Notes: generated from the sequence alone by a model not told the origin. A DNA stretch of 64,000 nucleotides from Leptotrichia buccalis C-1013-b (GCF_000023905.1 NC_013192.1:1240001-1304000), one strand, 5' to 3'; counted from the stretch's first letter, positions 21,081 through 30,487 are shown. Translations and numbers: made by a program.

Positions 21081-21638
21081 ATGAAAAAAGGCGAAGAAAG
21101 AAATATTTATGCTGTATTTGATGATAAAACAATAAGAGTTTATCAGGCATATAACAATGAAATAGCAGATGAGGCTTTAAAATTAGGAAAGTTTGGAAGT
21201 AAATTCAGCCTTACAAGAATGACCTGGATAAAGCCATCATTTTTATGGATGATGTACAGAAGTGGCTGGGCTAGCAAGCAAGGACAGGAAAGAATACTGG
21301 CAATTGACCTGAAAAGGGAAGGATTTGATGAAATAGTGAAAAATTCTGTACTTTCATCTTTTAGAGAAGTTTCTGACTTGTCTAAGGAAGAATGGAAAAA
21401 TAAATTAGACAATTCAGAAGTAAGATGTCAATGGGATCCAGATAGGGATATTTACGGTAATCCACTAGGAAGAAGGGCGATACAGTTAGGCATAAAGGGA
21501 GAAACTGTGAAAAAATATGTAAATGACTGGATTGTAAATATAACGGATATAACTGATAAAGTTGTTGAGATAAGAAATAGCATTCAGAATGGAACTTTTT
21601 CAGAATCTATGCTTCCTAAAGAAATAAAATATATTTAA
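21081..21638 (+). CDS. DUF4291-family protein
   Basis: The 185-residue product carries the DUF4291 hallmarks: YAVFDDKTIRVYQAYNNEIA, FSLTRMTWIKPSFLWMMYRS, GWASKQGQERILAID and VRCQWDPDRD. The family is widespread in bacteria and of unknown biochemical function; it is often found singly. The start at 21081 is preferred for AAAGGA 7 bases upstream, although an ATG at 21066 overlaps the stop of the previous gene. It is the last gene of the accessory stretch before rlmN. Confidence 0.85.
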   Translation: MKKGEERNIYAVFDDKTIRVYQAYNNEIADEALKLGKFGSKFSLTRMTWIKPSFLWMMYRSGWASKQGQERILAIDLKREGFDEIVKNSVLSSFREVSDLSKEEWKNKLDNSEVRCQWDPDRDIYGNPLGRRAIQLGIKGETVKKYVNDWIVNITDITDKVVEIRNSIQNGTFSESMLPKEIKYI

Positions 21639-21656
21639 AATTTGTAGCAAAAGATA

Positions 21657-21681
21657 ACGGTACCTGTAACGGTACCTGTTA
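21657..21681. repeat. Tandem 12-bp repeat with KpnI-like palindromes
   Basis: AACGGTACCTGT occurs twice back to back. The two GGTACC cores can pair to form a hairpin downstream of the DUF4291 gene. There is no T-run, so terminator function is uncertain. Confidence 0.5.
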
Positions 21682-21904
21682 AAAATAGTTAAATGATGAG
21701 AATGAAAAGAATTGCAAATTGTATTAAGAGATTTTAGGATTATAAAAATTGAAATAGAAAAAGTGTTCAAAAGTAGATTATTTAGAATTGGATTAAATTT
21801 TTGAGCATTTTTTGTTTTTAAAATTTATATTTTTTATACTGTAATATTTTTTCAAAATGTGGTATGATATAAACAATTAAAATTAGAGAAATAAAAGGAG
21901 GAAA

Positions 21905-23023
21905 TTGAAAAGAATAGAGAATATGGAAAGAAGTAATAATGAAATAACAAATATAGATACAGTTGAGAAAATTGATATTTTGGGGATGGATTTAGAGAGT
22001 TTGCAGCGAAAATTTGTTGAGATTAGGCTTAAAAAATTTAATGCAAGTCAAGTTTTTGACTGGCTACATAATAAACTAGTGTTTAATTTTGATGAGTTTT
22101 CTAATATTTCCAAAAAAGACAGAGAGATTTTGAAAGAGAAATTTTATGTGGAAAAACTTGAGTTTAAGACGCATCAAGTTTCAGAAGATGGGGATACTGA
22201 AAAATTTTTGTTTGAACTGAAGGATAAAAGGCTGATTGAAAGTGTGCTTATTTCTCATAAAAATCGGCATACGCTTTGTGTTTCTTCGCAAATTGGATGC
22301 CTTATTGGATGTGATTTTTGTGCAACAGCCACAATGACTTATGAAAGAAACTTGTCAATTTCTGAGATTTTACTGCAATATTATTATGTACAAAAACATT
22401 TGCTGCAACGTGGAGAAAAACTTGGAAATGTAGTTTATATGGGAATGGGAGAGCCGTTTTTAAATTATGATGCGGTACTTGGCTCAATTAATATGCTAAA
22501 TTCTCCTAAGGGGCAAAATTTTTCAAAAAGAAATTTTACAATTTCTACAAGTGGAATTGTGAATGGAATAAAAAGATTTACAGAAAATGAAAATCAGATA
22601 AATTTGGCAATTTCACTGCATTCGGTAAAGGATGATGTGAGAAATGAGATTATGCCAATAAATAAAAGATGGGGAGTAAAACAATTAAAAGAATCTCTTC
22701 TGGAGTATCAGAAACAAACTAAAAATCGTATTACATTTGAATATATCTTGATTAATGATTTGAATTGTGAGCCTGAAGATGCAAGGGAACTGGCTGGATT
22801 CTTAAATTCATTTTCGTGTCTAGTAAACTTGATCCCTTACAATCCTGTTGGTGGAAAGCCTTATAAAACGCCATCAAAACAAAAACAAAGGGAATTTTAT
22901 AAATTATTAAAAGATAAAAATGTTAATGTAACGTTGCGGGAAACTAAAGGACAGGACATTGCAGCGGCTTGTGGACAATTGAAGGCAAAAAAGGAGATGA
23001 ATACAAGTCAAAGTATAATTTAA
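21905..23023 (+). CDS. rlmN: 23S rRNA (A2503)/tRNA (A37) methyltransferase RlmN
   Basis: RlmN is a radical-SAM enzyme that methylates C2 of A2503 in 23S rRNA and A37 of some tRNAs. Up to 372 residues, normal length. The iron-sulfur motif CxxxCxxC is Cys132, Cys136 and Cys139 (GCLIGCDFC). The catalytic C-terminal Cys is in DIAAACGQL near residue 354, and the GMGEP motif that binds SAM is present. The start is uncertain: TTG at 21905 lies only 3 bases after GGAGG, while ATG at 21923 lies 21 bases after it. The two choices differ by six residues. Confidence 0.96.
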   Translation: MKRIENMERSNNEITNIDTVEKIDILGMDLESLQRKFVEIRLKKFNASQVFDWLHNKLVFNFDEFSNISKKDREILKEKFYVEKLEFKTHQVSEDGDTEKFLFELKDKRLIESVLISHKNRHTLCVSSQIGCLIGCDFCATATMTYERNLSISEILLQYYYVQKHLLQRGEKLGNVVYMGMGEPFLNYDAVLGSINMLNSPKGQNFSKRNFTISTSGIVNGIKRFTENENQINLAISLHSVKDDVRNEIMPINKRWGVKQLKESLLEYQKQTKNRITFEYILINDLNCEPEDARELAGFLNSFSCLVNLIPYNPVGGKPYKTPSKQKQREFYKLLKDKNVNVTLRETKGQDIAAACGQLKAKKEMNTSQSII

Positions 23024-23083
23024 ACAAGTCCTTTGGATATTAGCAGAAAATCAAAAATACTGAAATACTGAAAAGAGGTAATA

Positions 23084-25126
23084 ATGAAAAAGAAAAATAA
23101 AGTACCAAAAGTTAAAGTGAAAAAAAGTTTTAATCTTCTTTCATTCTTTTTGAAAATTTTTATGTTTCTGTTTATTATAGTAATTGGAACAGGAGCCTAT
23201 TTGGTTTATACAGTAAGCAAGGAAACTCCAGTTGATTTAATAGATGGTTATGCTCCTGTATCACCTTCTGTTATTTATGATATAAATGGAAATCAAATTG
23301 ATACAATCATGGTTCAGAATCGTTCTCCTATAGGAATTGGAGAAATTCCTGAACATGTACAAAATGCTTTTTTAGCAATAGAAGACAGAAAATTTAGAAC
23401 GCATTACGGATTTGATTTTATAAGAACAGCTAGAGCGGCTTTTTTGACACTTACAAAAACTCGACGTGAAGGTGGAAGTACAATTACTCAGCAGCTTGCA
23501 AAAAATGCTTTTTTATCGCCTGAACAAACAATGTCAAGAAAAATTAAAGAGGCAATATTGGCAGTAGAAATTGAAAGAAAATATACAAAAGACGAAATTT
23601 TGGAAAATTATTTGAATACAATTTATTTTGGACAAGGAGCATACGGAATAAAAAATGCTGCAATAAAATATTTTAATAAACAGCCAAAACAGTTAACAAT
23701 TGCACAAGCGGCAATATTGGCAAGTCTTCCTAAGTCTCCAACAAAGTATTCAAAATTGGAAAATGCGTTAGAAAGACAGAAATTAGTGCTTCATCAAATG
23801 AGGAATTTTGGATTTATATCAGATGCTGAATATTCACAGGCAATACGTGAAAAAATAACGTTTGTAAATGGAAATATTAAAAGTCGTAATGAGGAAGAGC
23901 AAATTTCAACTTCAAACGTGGCACCTGAATTTACTACTATTGTACTTAGTGAAGTCAGAAAAATTTTAAAAATTCCTGAAGAAGATCAAAAATTTCTGTT
24001 CGACGGCTACAAAATTTATGCAACTGTAGATTTAGACTTGCAAAGAGCGGCTTATACAGCATTTAACAGCAACTACAATTTAAAAAGTCGTGCAAATTTA
24101 AACGGAGCATTATTTTCAATTGACCCAAGTAATGGTTTTGTAAAAGCTATGGTTGGTGGAAAAAATTATAAAAAAGGTAATTTTAACCGTGCAATTAGTT
24201 CATTAAGACAGCCAGGCTCGTCATTTAAGCCAGTAGTTTATTTGGCAGCGTTGCAGAAAAAAATGACAATGAGCAGCGTAATGGAAGATTCTCCAGTAAA
24301 AATAGGTAACTGGAAACCAAAAAACTATGATGGAGTTTTCAGAGATAGCATGACACTTGCTAAAGCTTTAGAAATTTCAAACAATATTATTCCAATAAAA
24401 TTATTACAGTATGTTGGAATCGGCGCAGCTGAAAAAGTATGGCGGGATGCTGGAATTGTAGGAGGAGATTTTCCTAAAAACTACACATTAGCACTTGGTT
24501 CAATTTCCACAAAACCATCAGACATGGCAATGTTTTATGCGGCACTTGCAAATGGAGGATATCAAGTGAAACCACAATATATTTACAAAATTGAAAATAA
24601 ATTCGGAGAAATTGTTTATGAAGCAAAACCAAAAATGAAAAAAATTTACGATTCAAAAGATGTTGCAATCTTAACTTATATGCTGGAAAATGCTGTAAAT
24701 TATGGAACTGGACAACCAGCAAAAGTAATGAAAGATGGAAAATTAATTCCGATGGCAGGAAAAACTGGAACAACATCAGATTATGTTTCAGCATGGTTTA
24801 CAGGCTACACACCAACTCTTGCTACAGTAGTTTACGTCGGAAATGATGACAACAAGTCAATGGGGCCTGGAATGACAGGAGGAGCTGCAGCCGCACCAAT
24901 TTGGAAAAATTATATGCAGGCAGTAGTGGACTTGCCAAATTATAATGTTGGAGTATTTGAATTTATAGATGACTATATAACAAGAAAAGACTTGACAACA
25001 AGGGAAATTGATTTACAAGTCGGATTACTGGACAGAGATGGAGTAAACAAAAGAACAGCGTTATTTAAGGCTGGAACAGAACCGATTGAAGGAGAAGGTA
25101 AATTTAGAAGAGGAGTTACTTTCTAG
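23084..25126 (+). CDS. Class A penicillin-binding protein (PBP1A type)
   Basis: Bifunctional peptidoglycan synthase: glycosyltransferase and transpeptidase in one polypeptide. The 680-residue product has a basic cytoplasmic N-terminus, one membrane anchor (about residues 20-45), then the GT51 domain with catalytic Glu100 (AIEDRKF), GGSTITQQLAKN and RKIKEA motifs. The transpeptidase domain has the active Ser379 in SSFK (residues 379-382), the SNN motif in EISNNI, and KTGT at 560-563. All catalytic motifs are present. It acts at the outer face of the inner membrane. It follows rlmN after 60 bases and could be co-transcribed. A terminator lies at 25170-25206. Confidence 0.95.
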   Translation: MKKKNKVPKVKVKKSFNLLSFFLKIFMFLFIIVIGTGAYLVYTVSKETPVDLIDGYAPVSPSVIYDINGNQIDTIMVQNRSPIGIGEIPEHVQNAFLAIEDRKFRTHYGFDFIRTARAAFLTLTKTRREGGSTITQQLAKNAFLSPEQTMSRKIKEAILAVEIERKYTKDEILENYLNTIYFGQGAYGIKNAAIKYFNKQPKQLTIAQAAILASLPKSPTKYSKLENALERQKLVLHQMRNFGFISDAEYSQAIREKITFVNGNIKSRNEEEQISTSNVAPEFTTIVLSEVRKILKIPEEDQKFLFDGYKIYATVDLDLQRAAYTAFNSNYNLKSRANLNGALFSIDPSNGFVKAMVGGKNYKKGNFNRAISSLRQPGSSFKPVVYLAALQKKMTMSSVMEDSPVKIGNWKPKNYDGVFRDSMTLAKALEISNNIIPIKLLQYVGIGAAEKVWRDAGIVGGDFPKNYTLALGSISTKPSDMAMFYAALANGGYQVKPQYIYKIENKFGEIVYEAKPKMKKIYDSKDVAILTYMLENAVNYGTGQPAKVMKDGKLIPMAGKTGTTSDYVSAWFTGYTPTLATVVYVGNDDNKSMGPGMTGGAAAAPIWKNYMQAVVDLPNYNVGVFEFIDDYITRKDLTTREIDLQVGLLDRDGVNKRTALFKAGTEPIEGEGKFRRGVTF

Positions 25127-25169
25127 ACTTCATTTACAATAAAAAATTTAAATTTGTAAAAAACGGAAG

Positions 25170-25206
25170 TAGAGAATTTGATAAAAACAAGTTCTCTATT
25201 TTTTGT
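25170..25206 (+). terminator. Terminator after the PBP gene
   Basis: TAGAGAA (25170-25176) pairs with TTCTCTA (25192-25198), followed by TTTTTTG. Confidence 0.7.
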
Positions 25207-25282
25207 TTGTATAAATATTGTTGACAATTTCTTTTGTTTAATGTACAATAAGTTGAACAGAAACATATAAGGAGTGATAAAT

Positions 25283-25540
25283 ATGATAGCTACAAATTAT
25301 TCTAATATTAGAAATAATTTTAAAAAGTATTGTGATAAGGCAACAAGAGATTATGAAACAATAATTGTAACTAGAAAAAATGATGAAAATGTGGTATTAA
25401 TGAGTGAAGAAGAATACAATAATTTGATGGAAAATTTGTATATTATGTCTAATAAAGATTATTATAATGAATTATTGAAAAGAAAAGATGAGGTTGAAAA
25501 AGGGAAAGTTGAGAAACATGATTTAATTGAGGTGGAATAA
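25283..25540 (+). CDS. yefM: Antitoxin YefM (Phd/YefM family)
   Basis: YefM binds and neutralises the YoeB RNase and represses its own operon by binding promoter DNA with its N-terminal half. The 85-residue product starts MIATNYSNIRNNFKKYCDKA, the usual family N-terminus, with the EEEYNNLMENLYIM region and an acidic tail HDLIEVE that occupies the toxin. The ATG at 25283 is preferred over the GTG at 25274, which is inside the AAGGAGTG binding site. The toxin gene follows after 4 bases. A decayed relative lies at 49.5-49.8 kb. Confidence 0.93.
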   Translation: MIATNYSNIRNNFKKYCDKATRDYETIIVTRKNDENVVLMSEEEYNNLMENLYIMSNKDYYNELLKRKDEVEKGKVEKHDLIEVE

Positions 25541-25544
25541 TAAC

Positions 25545-25802
25545 ATGAACATAAATTGGAATAGTGAAGCATGGAAGGAATATGTAGACTGGCAATCAAA
25601 AGATAAAAAAGTTATAAAAAAGATAAATGAAATTATAAAGGATATTCAGAGAAATGGAAATGAAGGAATAGGTAAAGCAGAGGCTTTAAAGCATGAATTA
25701 AGTGGGTATTGGAGCAGAAGAATAACTGATAAGCACAGATTTATTTATAAATTGACTGAAAATGAAGTTATAATAATAGCTTGTGCTAATCATTACAAAT
25801 AA
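25545..25802 (+). CDS. yoeB: Toxin YoeB (RelE superfamily mRNA interferase)
   Basis: YoeB cleaves mRNA in the ribosome A-site under stress. The 85-residue product has the family pattern INWNSEAWKEYVDWQSKDKK, then EGIGKAEALKHELSGYWSRR and a C-terminal CANHYK holding the conserved His-Tyr pair (RGHY in the E. coli protein). Glu and Arg residues matching the catalytic set are present. The ATG at 25545 is chosen for GAGGTGGA 9 bases upstream; upstream starts in the same frame would overlap the antitoxin. Intact and probably active. Confidence 0.93.
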   Translation: MNINWNSEAWKEYVDWQSKDKKVIKKINEIIKDIQRNGNEGIGKAEALKHELSGYWSRRITDKHRFIYKLTENEVIIIACANHYK

Positions 25803-25831
25803 CTTTTTAAATTATTTTATGTAAAAGTAAT

Positions 25832-25885
25832 AAAAAATATGATTTCAAATACAATTAATGTATAAGAGATCATATTTTTTGTTTA
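25832..25885. terminator. Bidirectional terminator after yefM-yoeB
   Basis: A perfect 12-bp stem AAAAAATATGAT (25832-25843) and ATCATATTTTTT (25869-25880) separates yoeB from the convergent permease gene. Confidence 0.8.
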
Positions 25886-25905
25886 TAAAAATTTATAAAT
25901 TTTGA

Positions 25906-27285
25906 TTAGGACATAAATAACAATTTAACTATAAATAATGCACCCAAAATAATCATTACCCACGAAACGTGTCTTCTATCTTCTTTTTTCGAGAATAAAT
26001 TGTAAAACAGATTTATTAATACATAAGATAAAATTCCTAATGTTAATCCATCTCCGATGCTGTAAGTTAAAGCCATTGTTGTGATTGTGATGAATGATGG
26101 AACGCCTTCCAGAATGTCGTGTAAATCTATATTTTTAACTGAACTTAGCATTAAGTAACCAACGTAAATTAAGGCTGGAGCTGTAGCACATCCTGGTATT
26201 GAAATAAATATTGGTGAAAAAAACATTGATATTAGGAATAGGAAACCTGTAGTAATAGCAGTCCATCCTGTTCTTCCACCAGCGATAACTCCTGTTGAGC
26301 TTTCTACATACGTTGTAACTGTTGAAACTCCAAGTGCGGCACCGGCTGTAGTTGCGATTGCATCTGCCATTAAGGCACGTCCTACGTTTGGTACGTTTCC
26401 ATTTTCATCCAGCATATCTGCTTTTGAGCATACCCCTATCAATGTTCCGACAGTATCAAAGAAATCTACAAAGAGAAATGTACAAACTATGACAAATAAA
26501 TTTCCAAACATTTTAAAATTTGTAAATAAGTTAAAGTCCAATTTTCCCATAACAGGCATCATTGATTCATATTTAAAGACACCAGATGGCAAATAAATCC
26601 CTAATTCTTTTGCATGTGCAGGATTTATAAGCGCATATCCCCAAGCCAGCAAAGAACTTAAAACAATTCCATAAAGAATTGAGCCACGTACATTCTTTTT
26701 ATCTAAAATTGCTATTAAAATTAATCCAATAAATGAAATAATAACGGCTGGAGAAAAATGCCCCATACTAACTTTTGTTGATTCATTTAAAACAATTAGT
26801 CCACTTCCTGAAAAACCGACAAATGCAATAAATACTCCGATTCCCCCAGTAACAGCATGTTTCATATTTTCTGGAATGGAATTTACTACAGCTTCACGCA
26901 CTTTAAAAAGTGTTAAAAATATAAATATAATTCCTTCGCAGAATACGGCAGTTAGAGCAGTTTGCCAGCTAATACCGCCTTTTAGTACAACTGTAAATGC
27001 AAAAAATGCGTTTAATCCCATACCTGAGGCGAGGGCAAAAGGTAAGTTTGCAATAAGGCCCATAAGAAAACAACCAAGTGCAGCGGAAAAGCAAGTAGCT
27101 GTAACTAATGCACCTGCATCCATACCTGTTTTTGACAAAATATTTGGATTTACAGCAATTATGTACGCCATTGTAAGAAATGTTGTAATTCCTGCTATAA
27201 TTTCCTTTTTCATATTGACATTTTCATTTGCTAGAAGCGGGAAAAGTCGTTTAAGTCCGCTTTGTTGAACATTATTGCTGCTCAT
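25906..27285 (-). CDS. Purine permease, AzgA/PbuG-type NCS2 family
   Basis: Likely imports hypoxanthine, guanine or adenine with protons. The 459-residue product has about 12 hydrophobic segments. The N-terminal ITTFLTMAYIIAVNP motif and the NAFFAFTVV stretch are hallmarks of the AzgA-like branch (PbuG, PbuO, YicO) rather than uracil/xanthine permeases. The VTTYVESSTG motif contributes to the substrate site. It follows the CBS-domain membrane protein after 42 bases on the same strand. No purine riboswitch fits in that gap, so regulation would come from the upstream promoter. Confidence 0.9.
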   Translation of the reverse strand: MSSNNVQQSGLKRLFPLLANENVNMKKEIIAGITTFLTMAYIIAVNPNILSKTGMDAGALVTATCFSAALGCFLMGLIANLPFALASGMGLNAFFAFTVVLKGGISWQTALTAVFCEGIIFIFLTLFKVREAVVNSIPENMKHAVTGGIGVFIAFVGFSGSGLIVLNESTKVSMGHFSPAVIISFIGLILIAILDKKNVRGSILYGIVLSSLLAWGYALINPAHAKELGIYLPSGVFKYESMMPVMGKLDFNLFTNFKMFGNLFVIVCTFLFVDFFDTVGTLIGVCSKADMLDENGNVPNVGRALMADAIATTAGAALGVSTVTTYVESSTGVIAGGRTGWTAITTGFLFLISMFFSPIFISIPGCATAPALIYVGYLMLSSVKNIDLHDILEGVPSFITITTMALTYSIGDGLTLGILSYVLINLFYNLFSKKEDRRHVSWVMIILGALFIVKLLFMS

Positions 27286-27327
27286 TTTGTTTACTCAACT
27301 CCATTTCTATATATCTTTTATAAAATA

Positions 27328-28680
27328 TTATTCATCTTCATTCGATTTATTTTTAGCCTTTTCATCTTCTGTTTTATCTTTGTCAAAAGTCATAACAACT
27401 TTTTCAATTTTTTTATTTCTGACTCGCTGTGGCTTGAATACAACACCATTAATTGTAATTGGCTCAATATTTTCATTGTCTTCGGGAATATATCCTAAAT
27501 TTTCAATTAAAATTCCGCTCAAAGTATCATAATATTTTGATTCAAGTTCAAAGTTAAAGTTATCATTCAAGTCATTTAGCGAAACTTCTCCGCTAATTAA
27601 ATATTTATTTCGTGATAACTGACGGATTGACAAGTCCTCATCATCAAATTCATCGGCAATATTTCCCATAACTTCCTCAATCAAGTCTTCAAGTGTAACA
27701 ATTCCCGAAAAACCACCATATTCATCAATTAGAATGGTAATATGTTTTTTCTCCAGCTGCATTTCATTAAAAAGTTCATTTACATTTTTTGTTTCAGGCA
27801 CAAAATACGCTTCTTGGAGCAAATCAGCCACTTTTATGTTGTCAAATCCCTTTTTGTAGGCTTCCATCATCAAATCTTTAGTTAACAATACTCCAACAAT
27901 GTTGTCAGCTTCATTTTCATAAACAGGAATACGTGAATATTTTCCAATTTCCTTATTTTCAAAAAGCTCATGAATTGAGATATTTTTATCAATCAAAAAT
28001 ACTTTTGTCCTCGGAATCATTATTTCACGTGCAATTTTTTCATCAAATTCAATAATATTTTCAATCATTTCCTGTTCAGCTTCGTTAATAACACCGTGTT
28101 CCTTACCAACTTCCACAAGCGAACGCAGTTCCTCCTTAGAAACCTTTTCTTCAATATTGTCTTCTTTCATTTTCAAAATGGTAAGTACCAAATTTGTAGA
28201 AAATGTCAAAAATTTTACAAATGGAGAAAATAACTTTGAAATAAATACAACAACTCCAATTGACGATAAAGCAATCTTTTCTGAATTTCTAAGTGCAATT
28301 CTCTTTGGAATCAGTTCCCCAAAAACAAGTGTAACATACGATAGTAGAAAAGTTATTAAAATCATTGAAATTTGATTACTGTACGGGATATTCAAAGGCT
28401 GCAATGCATTCGACAAATATTGCGATAAACCAGTCGCTGCCGATGCTGATGCAAAAAAACCTGCCAAAGTAATCCCAACTTGAATAGTAGACAGGAATTT
28501 ACTAGGTTCCTGCAGCAAATTATCAAGTAAAATTGCTTTTTTATTTCCATCTTCAATTAATATTTTTAATTTATTTTTGTTTAACGAAACAATCGCCATT
28601 TCCGCACTGGAAAAGAAAGCATTAATTCCCGTTAAAATTATTATTATTACAATCTGTAATAATAAACTGCCCTCAGACAT
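27328..28680 (-). CDS. CNNM/CorC-type membrane protein with CBS domains (hemolysin-family)
   Basis: The 450-residue product has an N-terminal DUF21 (CNNM) membrane domain of about four helices, with the FFSSAEMAIVSLNKNKL signature, two CBS domains (around 200-330, with IMIPRTKVFLID and ISIHELFE), and a C-terminal CorC/HlyC domain (DEYGGFSGIVTLEDLIEE). Family members are linked to Mg2+ or other cation export; the hemolysin name is historical. The start at 28680 is chosen for CCTCCT (complement) 9 bases upstream; earlier starts lack a site. Probably in an operon with the purine permease. Confidence 0.92.
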   Translation of the reverse strand: MSEGSLLLQIVIIIILTGINAFFSSAEMAIVSLNKNKLKILIEDGNKKAILLDNLLQEPSKFLSTIQVGITLAGFFASASAATGLSQYLSNALQPLNIPYSNQISMILITFLLSYVTLVFGELIPKRIALRNSEKIALSSIGVVVFISKLFSPFVKFLTFSTNLVLTILKMKEDNIEEKVSKEELRSLVEVGKEHGVINEAEQEMIENIIEFDEKIAREIMIPRTKVFLIDKNISIHELFENKEIGKYSRIPVYENEADNIVGVLLTKDLMMEAYKKGFDNIKVADLLQEAYFVPETKNVNELFNEMQLEKKHITILIDEYGGFSGIVTLEDLIEEVMGNIADEFDDEDLSIRQLSRNKYLISGEVSLNDLNDNFNFELESKYYDTLSGILIENLGYIPEDNENIEPITINGVVFKPQRVRNKKIEKVVMTFDKDKTEDEKAKNKSNEDE

Positions 28681-28895
28681 TTTATTTTTCCTCCTAAATT
28701 TTTTAAATTTACCAACTTTTATAGTAACAAATTTTAAAACTGAATTTAAAAATTGTAACCATTTATTCAAACTCTAATTTTTTATTTTGTATTAATTTAA
28801 AGAGTTTAAGCATATTATAGCATATTTTTAAAAAATTTAAAAATTTTAATCTTAAATCTGTTTAATAGCTCATCTATATATTAAATAATAGAAAA

Positions 28896-29369
28896 TTACA
28901 AAATTTCTTCAAAAACATACTTTTGAACTTTCATTCCTAATCTTTCATAAAATCTGACAGCTCCAGTATTCTTAGCCCAAGCATCCAATGTTAAATTGTA
29001 ACAGCCTTCTTTTTTTGCAAAATCTAAAGCAAAGTCATATAATTTCTTTCCAATATTTTGTCCACGTGTGCTTTCATCGACACAAAGATCATCAATAAAC
29101 AATGTTTTTATATCAGTTAGAACGTTGTGATTTATTTGCTGTTTGAAAATACAGAAAATATAGCCAATTACGTTATCATTTTCATCAGTTGCTACGAATA
29201 TTGGCTTACTTGAGTCGTTTAACATTTTTGTTAATTCTTTTGTTGTGTATTTTTTCCCAGTTGCCTTGAAAATGTCTGGACGCCCTTCATGATGAATTAA
29301 TAAAATTTGTTCCAGCAGATTTTCTATTTTTGGAATATCTTTTTCTTGTGCTAGTCTAATCTCTTTCAT
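28896..29369 (-). CDS. GNAT-family N-acetyltransferase, copy 1
   Basis: The 157-residue product has the GNAT fold: an N-terminal IRLAQEKDIPKIENLL, a core VIGYIFCIF strand, the acetyl-CoA loop STRGQNIGKKLYDFA (R-G-x-x-I-G-x-x-L pattern) and a C-terminal AVRFYERLGMKVQKY. It is nearly identical to the copy at 29864 with differences at about 10 positions, so the duplication is recent. The start at 29369 follows an AAAGGA site; a longer start at 29390 has no site. The substrate is unknown. Confidence 0.9.
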   Translation of the reverse strand: MKEIRLAQEKDIPKIENLLEQILLIHHEGRPDIFKATGKKYTTKELTKMLNDSSKPIFVATDENDNVIGYIFCIFKQQINHNVLTDIKTLFIDDLCVDESTRGQNIGKKLYDFALDFAKKEGCYNLTLDAWAKNTGAVRFYERLGMKVQKYVFEEIL

Positions 29370-29642
29370 TGTAATAATTTTTCCTTTCATTTACATTTTT
29401 ATATTTTTATATAATAATTTTAATAAATAAAAAATTTAAAATTGCTTGTTTTATTCTAATTTATCTAGTTTTTTAGTTTGTAGCAACATATTGTACAATC
29501 TATGTTATAAAATTAAATTTATATTAAGTTCTATTTAAATAACAAATTTATTACAAACTTTTCTAAATTTAATATTTTCAAGTAATTTAAGATATAATTT
29601 TTATCTTTTAAGCAGAGTTCACCATAAAATAATCCGTCGGAG

Positions 29643-29704
29643 CATTTTTCTGTGCTGGCAAAACTGTTTGAGCATAGCGAGTTTTTTGGCAGTGCAGAAA
29701 AATG
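29643..29704. repeat. Long imperfect inverted repeat between the two acetyltransferase genes
   Basis: Bases 29643-29665 (starting CATTTTTCTG, ending CAAAACT) pair with 29680-29704 (starting AGTTTTTTGGC, ending CAGAAAAATG) around a 14-base loop. The stem has about 20 pairs with a few mismatches. A short minus-strand frame crosses it, but the sequence looks structural, not coding. The stretch 29370-29863 holds this element, the hairpin at 29723-29755 and no gene. Confidence 0.65.
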
Positions 29705-29722
29705 TCGTAGACTAGCCATAGG

Positions 29723-29755
29723 TTGTAGGATTTGCGGCAATGAGCAATCCTACAA
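29723..29755. repeat. Perfect 10-bp hairpin
   Basis: TTGTAGGATT (29723-29732) and AATCCTACAA (29746-29755) enclose a 13-base loop. No T-run follows on either strand, so it does not look like a normal terminator. It is next to the longer inverted repeat at 29643-29704. Confidence 0.65.
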
Positions 29756-29863
29756 AAATAAAAAAGAAAAAACACAGTAATATGAAAAAATACTTATTAA
29801 TCAAAAATCTAAAAAATAATTTAATTGAATGATTATGAATTAGCTATTATAAACAATAAAAAA

Positions 29864-30337
29864 TTACAAAATATGCTCAAAAACATACTTCTGAACTTTC
29901 ATTCCCAATCTTTCATAAAATCTAACAGCTCCAGCATTATCAGCCCAAGCATCCAATGTTAAATTGTAACAGCCTTCTTTTTTTGCAAAATCTAAAGCAA
30001 AATCATATAATTTCTTTCCAATGTTCTGCCCACGAGTGCTTTCATCAACGCAAAGATCATCAATAAACAATGTTTTTATATCAGTTAGTACGTTGTGATT
30101 TGTTTGTTGCTTGAAAATACAGAAAATATAGCCAATTACGTTATCATTTTCATCAGTTGCTACAAATATTGGCTTGTTTGAATCGTTTAACATTTCTGTT
30201 AATTCTTTTGCTGTGTATTTTTTTCCAGTTGCCTTGAAAATGTCTGGACGACCTTCGTGATGAACTAATAAAATTTGTTCCAGTAAATTTTCTATTTTTG
30301 GAATATCTTTTTCTTGTGCTAGTCTAATTTCTTTCAT
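29864..30337 (-). CDS. GNAT-family N-acetyltransferase, copy 2
   Basis: The 157-residue product is nearly identical to the protein at 28896; the acetyl-CoA loop STRGQNIGKKLYDFA and the N-terminus are the same. Differences include Asp for Lys in WADNAGA and His for Glu in FEHIL. An AAAGGC site precedes the ATG. The upstream flank holds copy B of the dispersed hairpin repeat and then argH. The two copies probably act on the same or similar substrates. Confidence 0.9.
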   Translation of the reverse strand: MKEIRLAQEKDIPKIENLLEQILLVHHEGRPDIFKATGKKYTAKELTEMLNDSNKPIFVATDENDNVIGYIFCIFKQQTNHNVLTDIKTLFIDDLCVDESTRGQNIGKKLYDFALDFAKKEGCYNLTLDAWADNAGAVRFYERLGMKVQKYVFEHIL

Positions 30338-30409
30338 TACAATAAATTTGCCTTTCTTTTGTGTTTTGTGTGATGTTTTTTATGAAAATAATAAATGAAA
30401 TGTTAATAA

Positions 30410-30484
30410 ATGTGTTCGAGAACCTAATCTTTTTTATTTTTACAAGGGGTCAAGACCCCTTGCTGCAAAATATTTGTTTTAATA
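30410..30484. repeat. Dispersed hairpin repeat, copy B
   Basis: Matches copy A at 1358-1434. It shares TGTGTTCGA.AACCTAA, the perfect inverted repeat CAAGGGGTCAAGACCCCTTG (30443-30462) and the AATATTT.TTTTA tail. As with copy A, it follows the stop codon of a minus-strand gene (argH). The outer inverted repeat of copy A is only partly kept here. Confidence 0.7.
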
Positions 30485-30487
30485 AGG

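Noticed and set aside
25241-25282. yefM operator palindromes
   Set aside because: AT-rich sequence without a convincing paired motif.
29531-29740. Minus-strand open frame of 69 codons
   Set aside because: It runs through the inverted repeats, has no ribosome binding site and no protein-like pattern.
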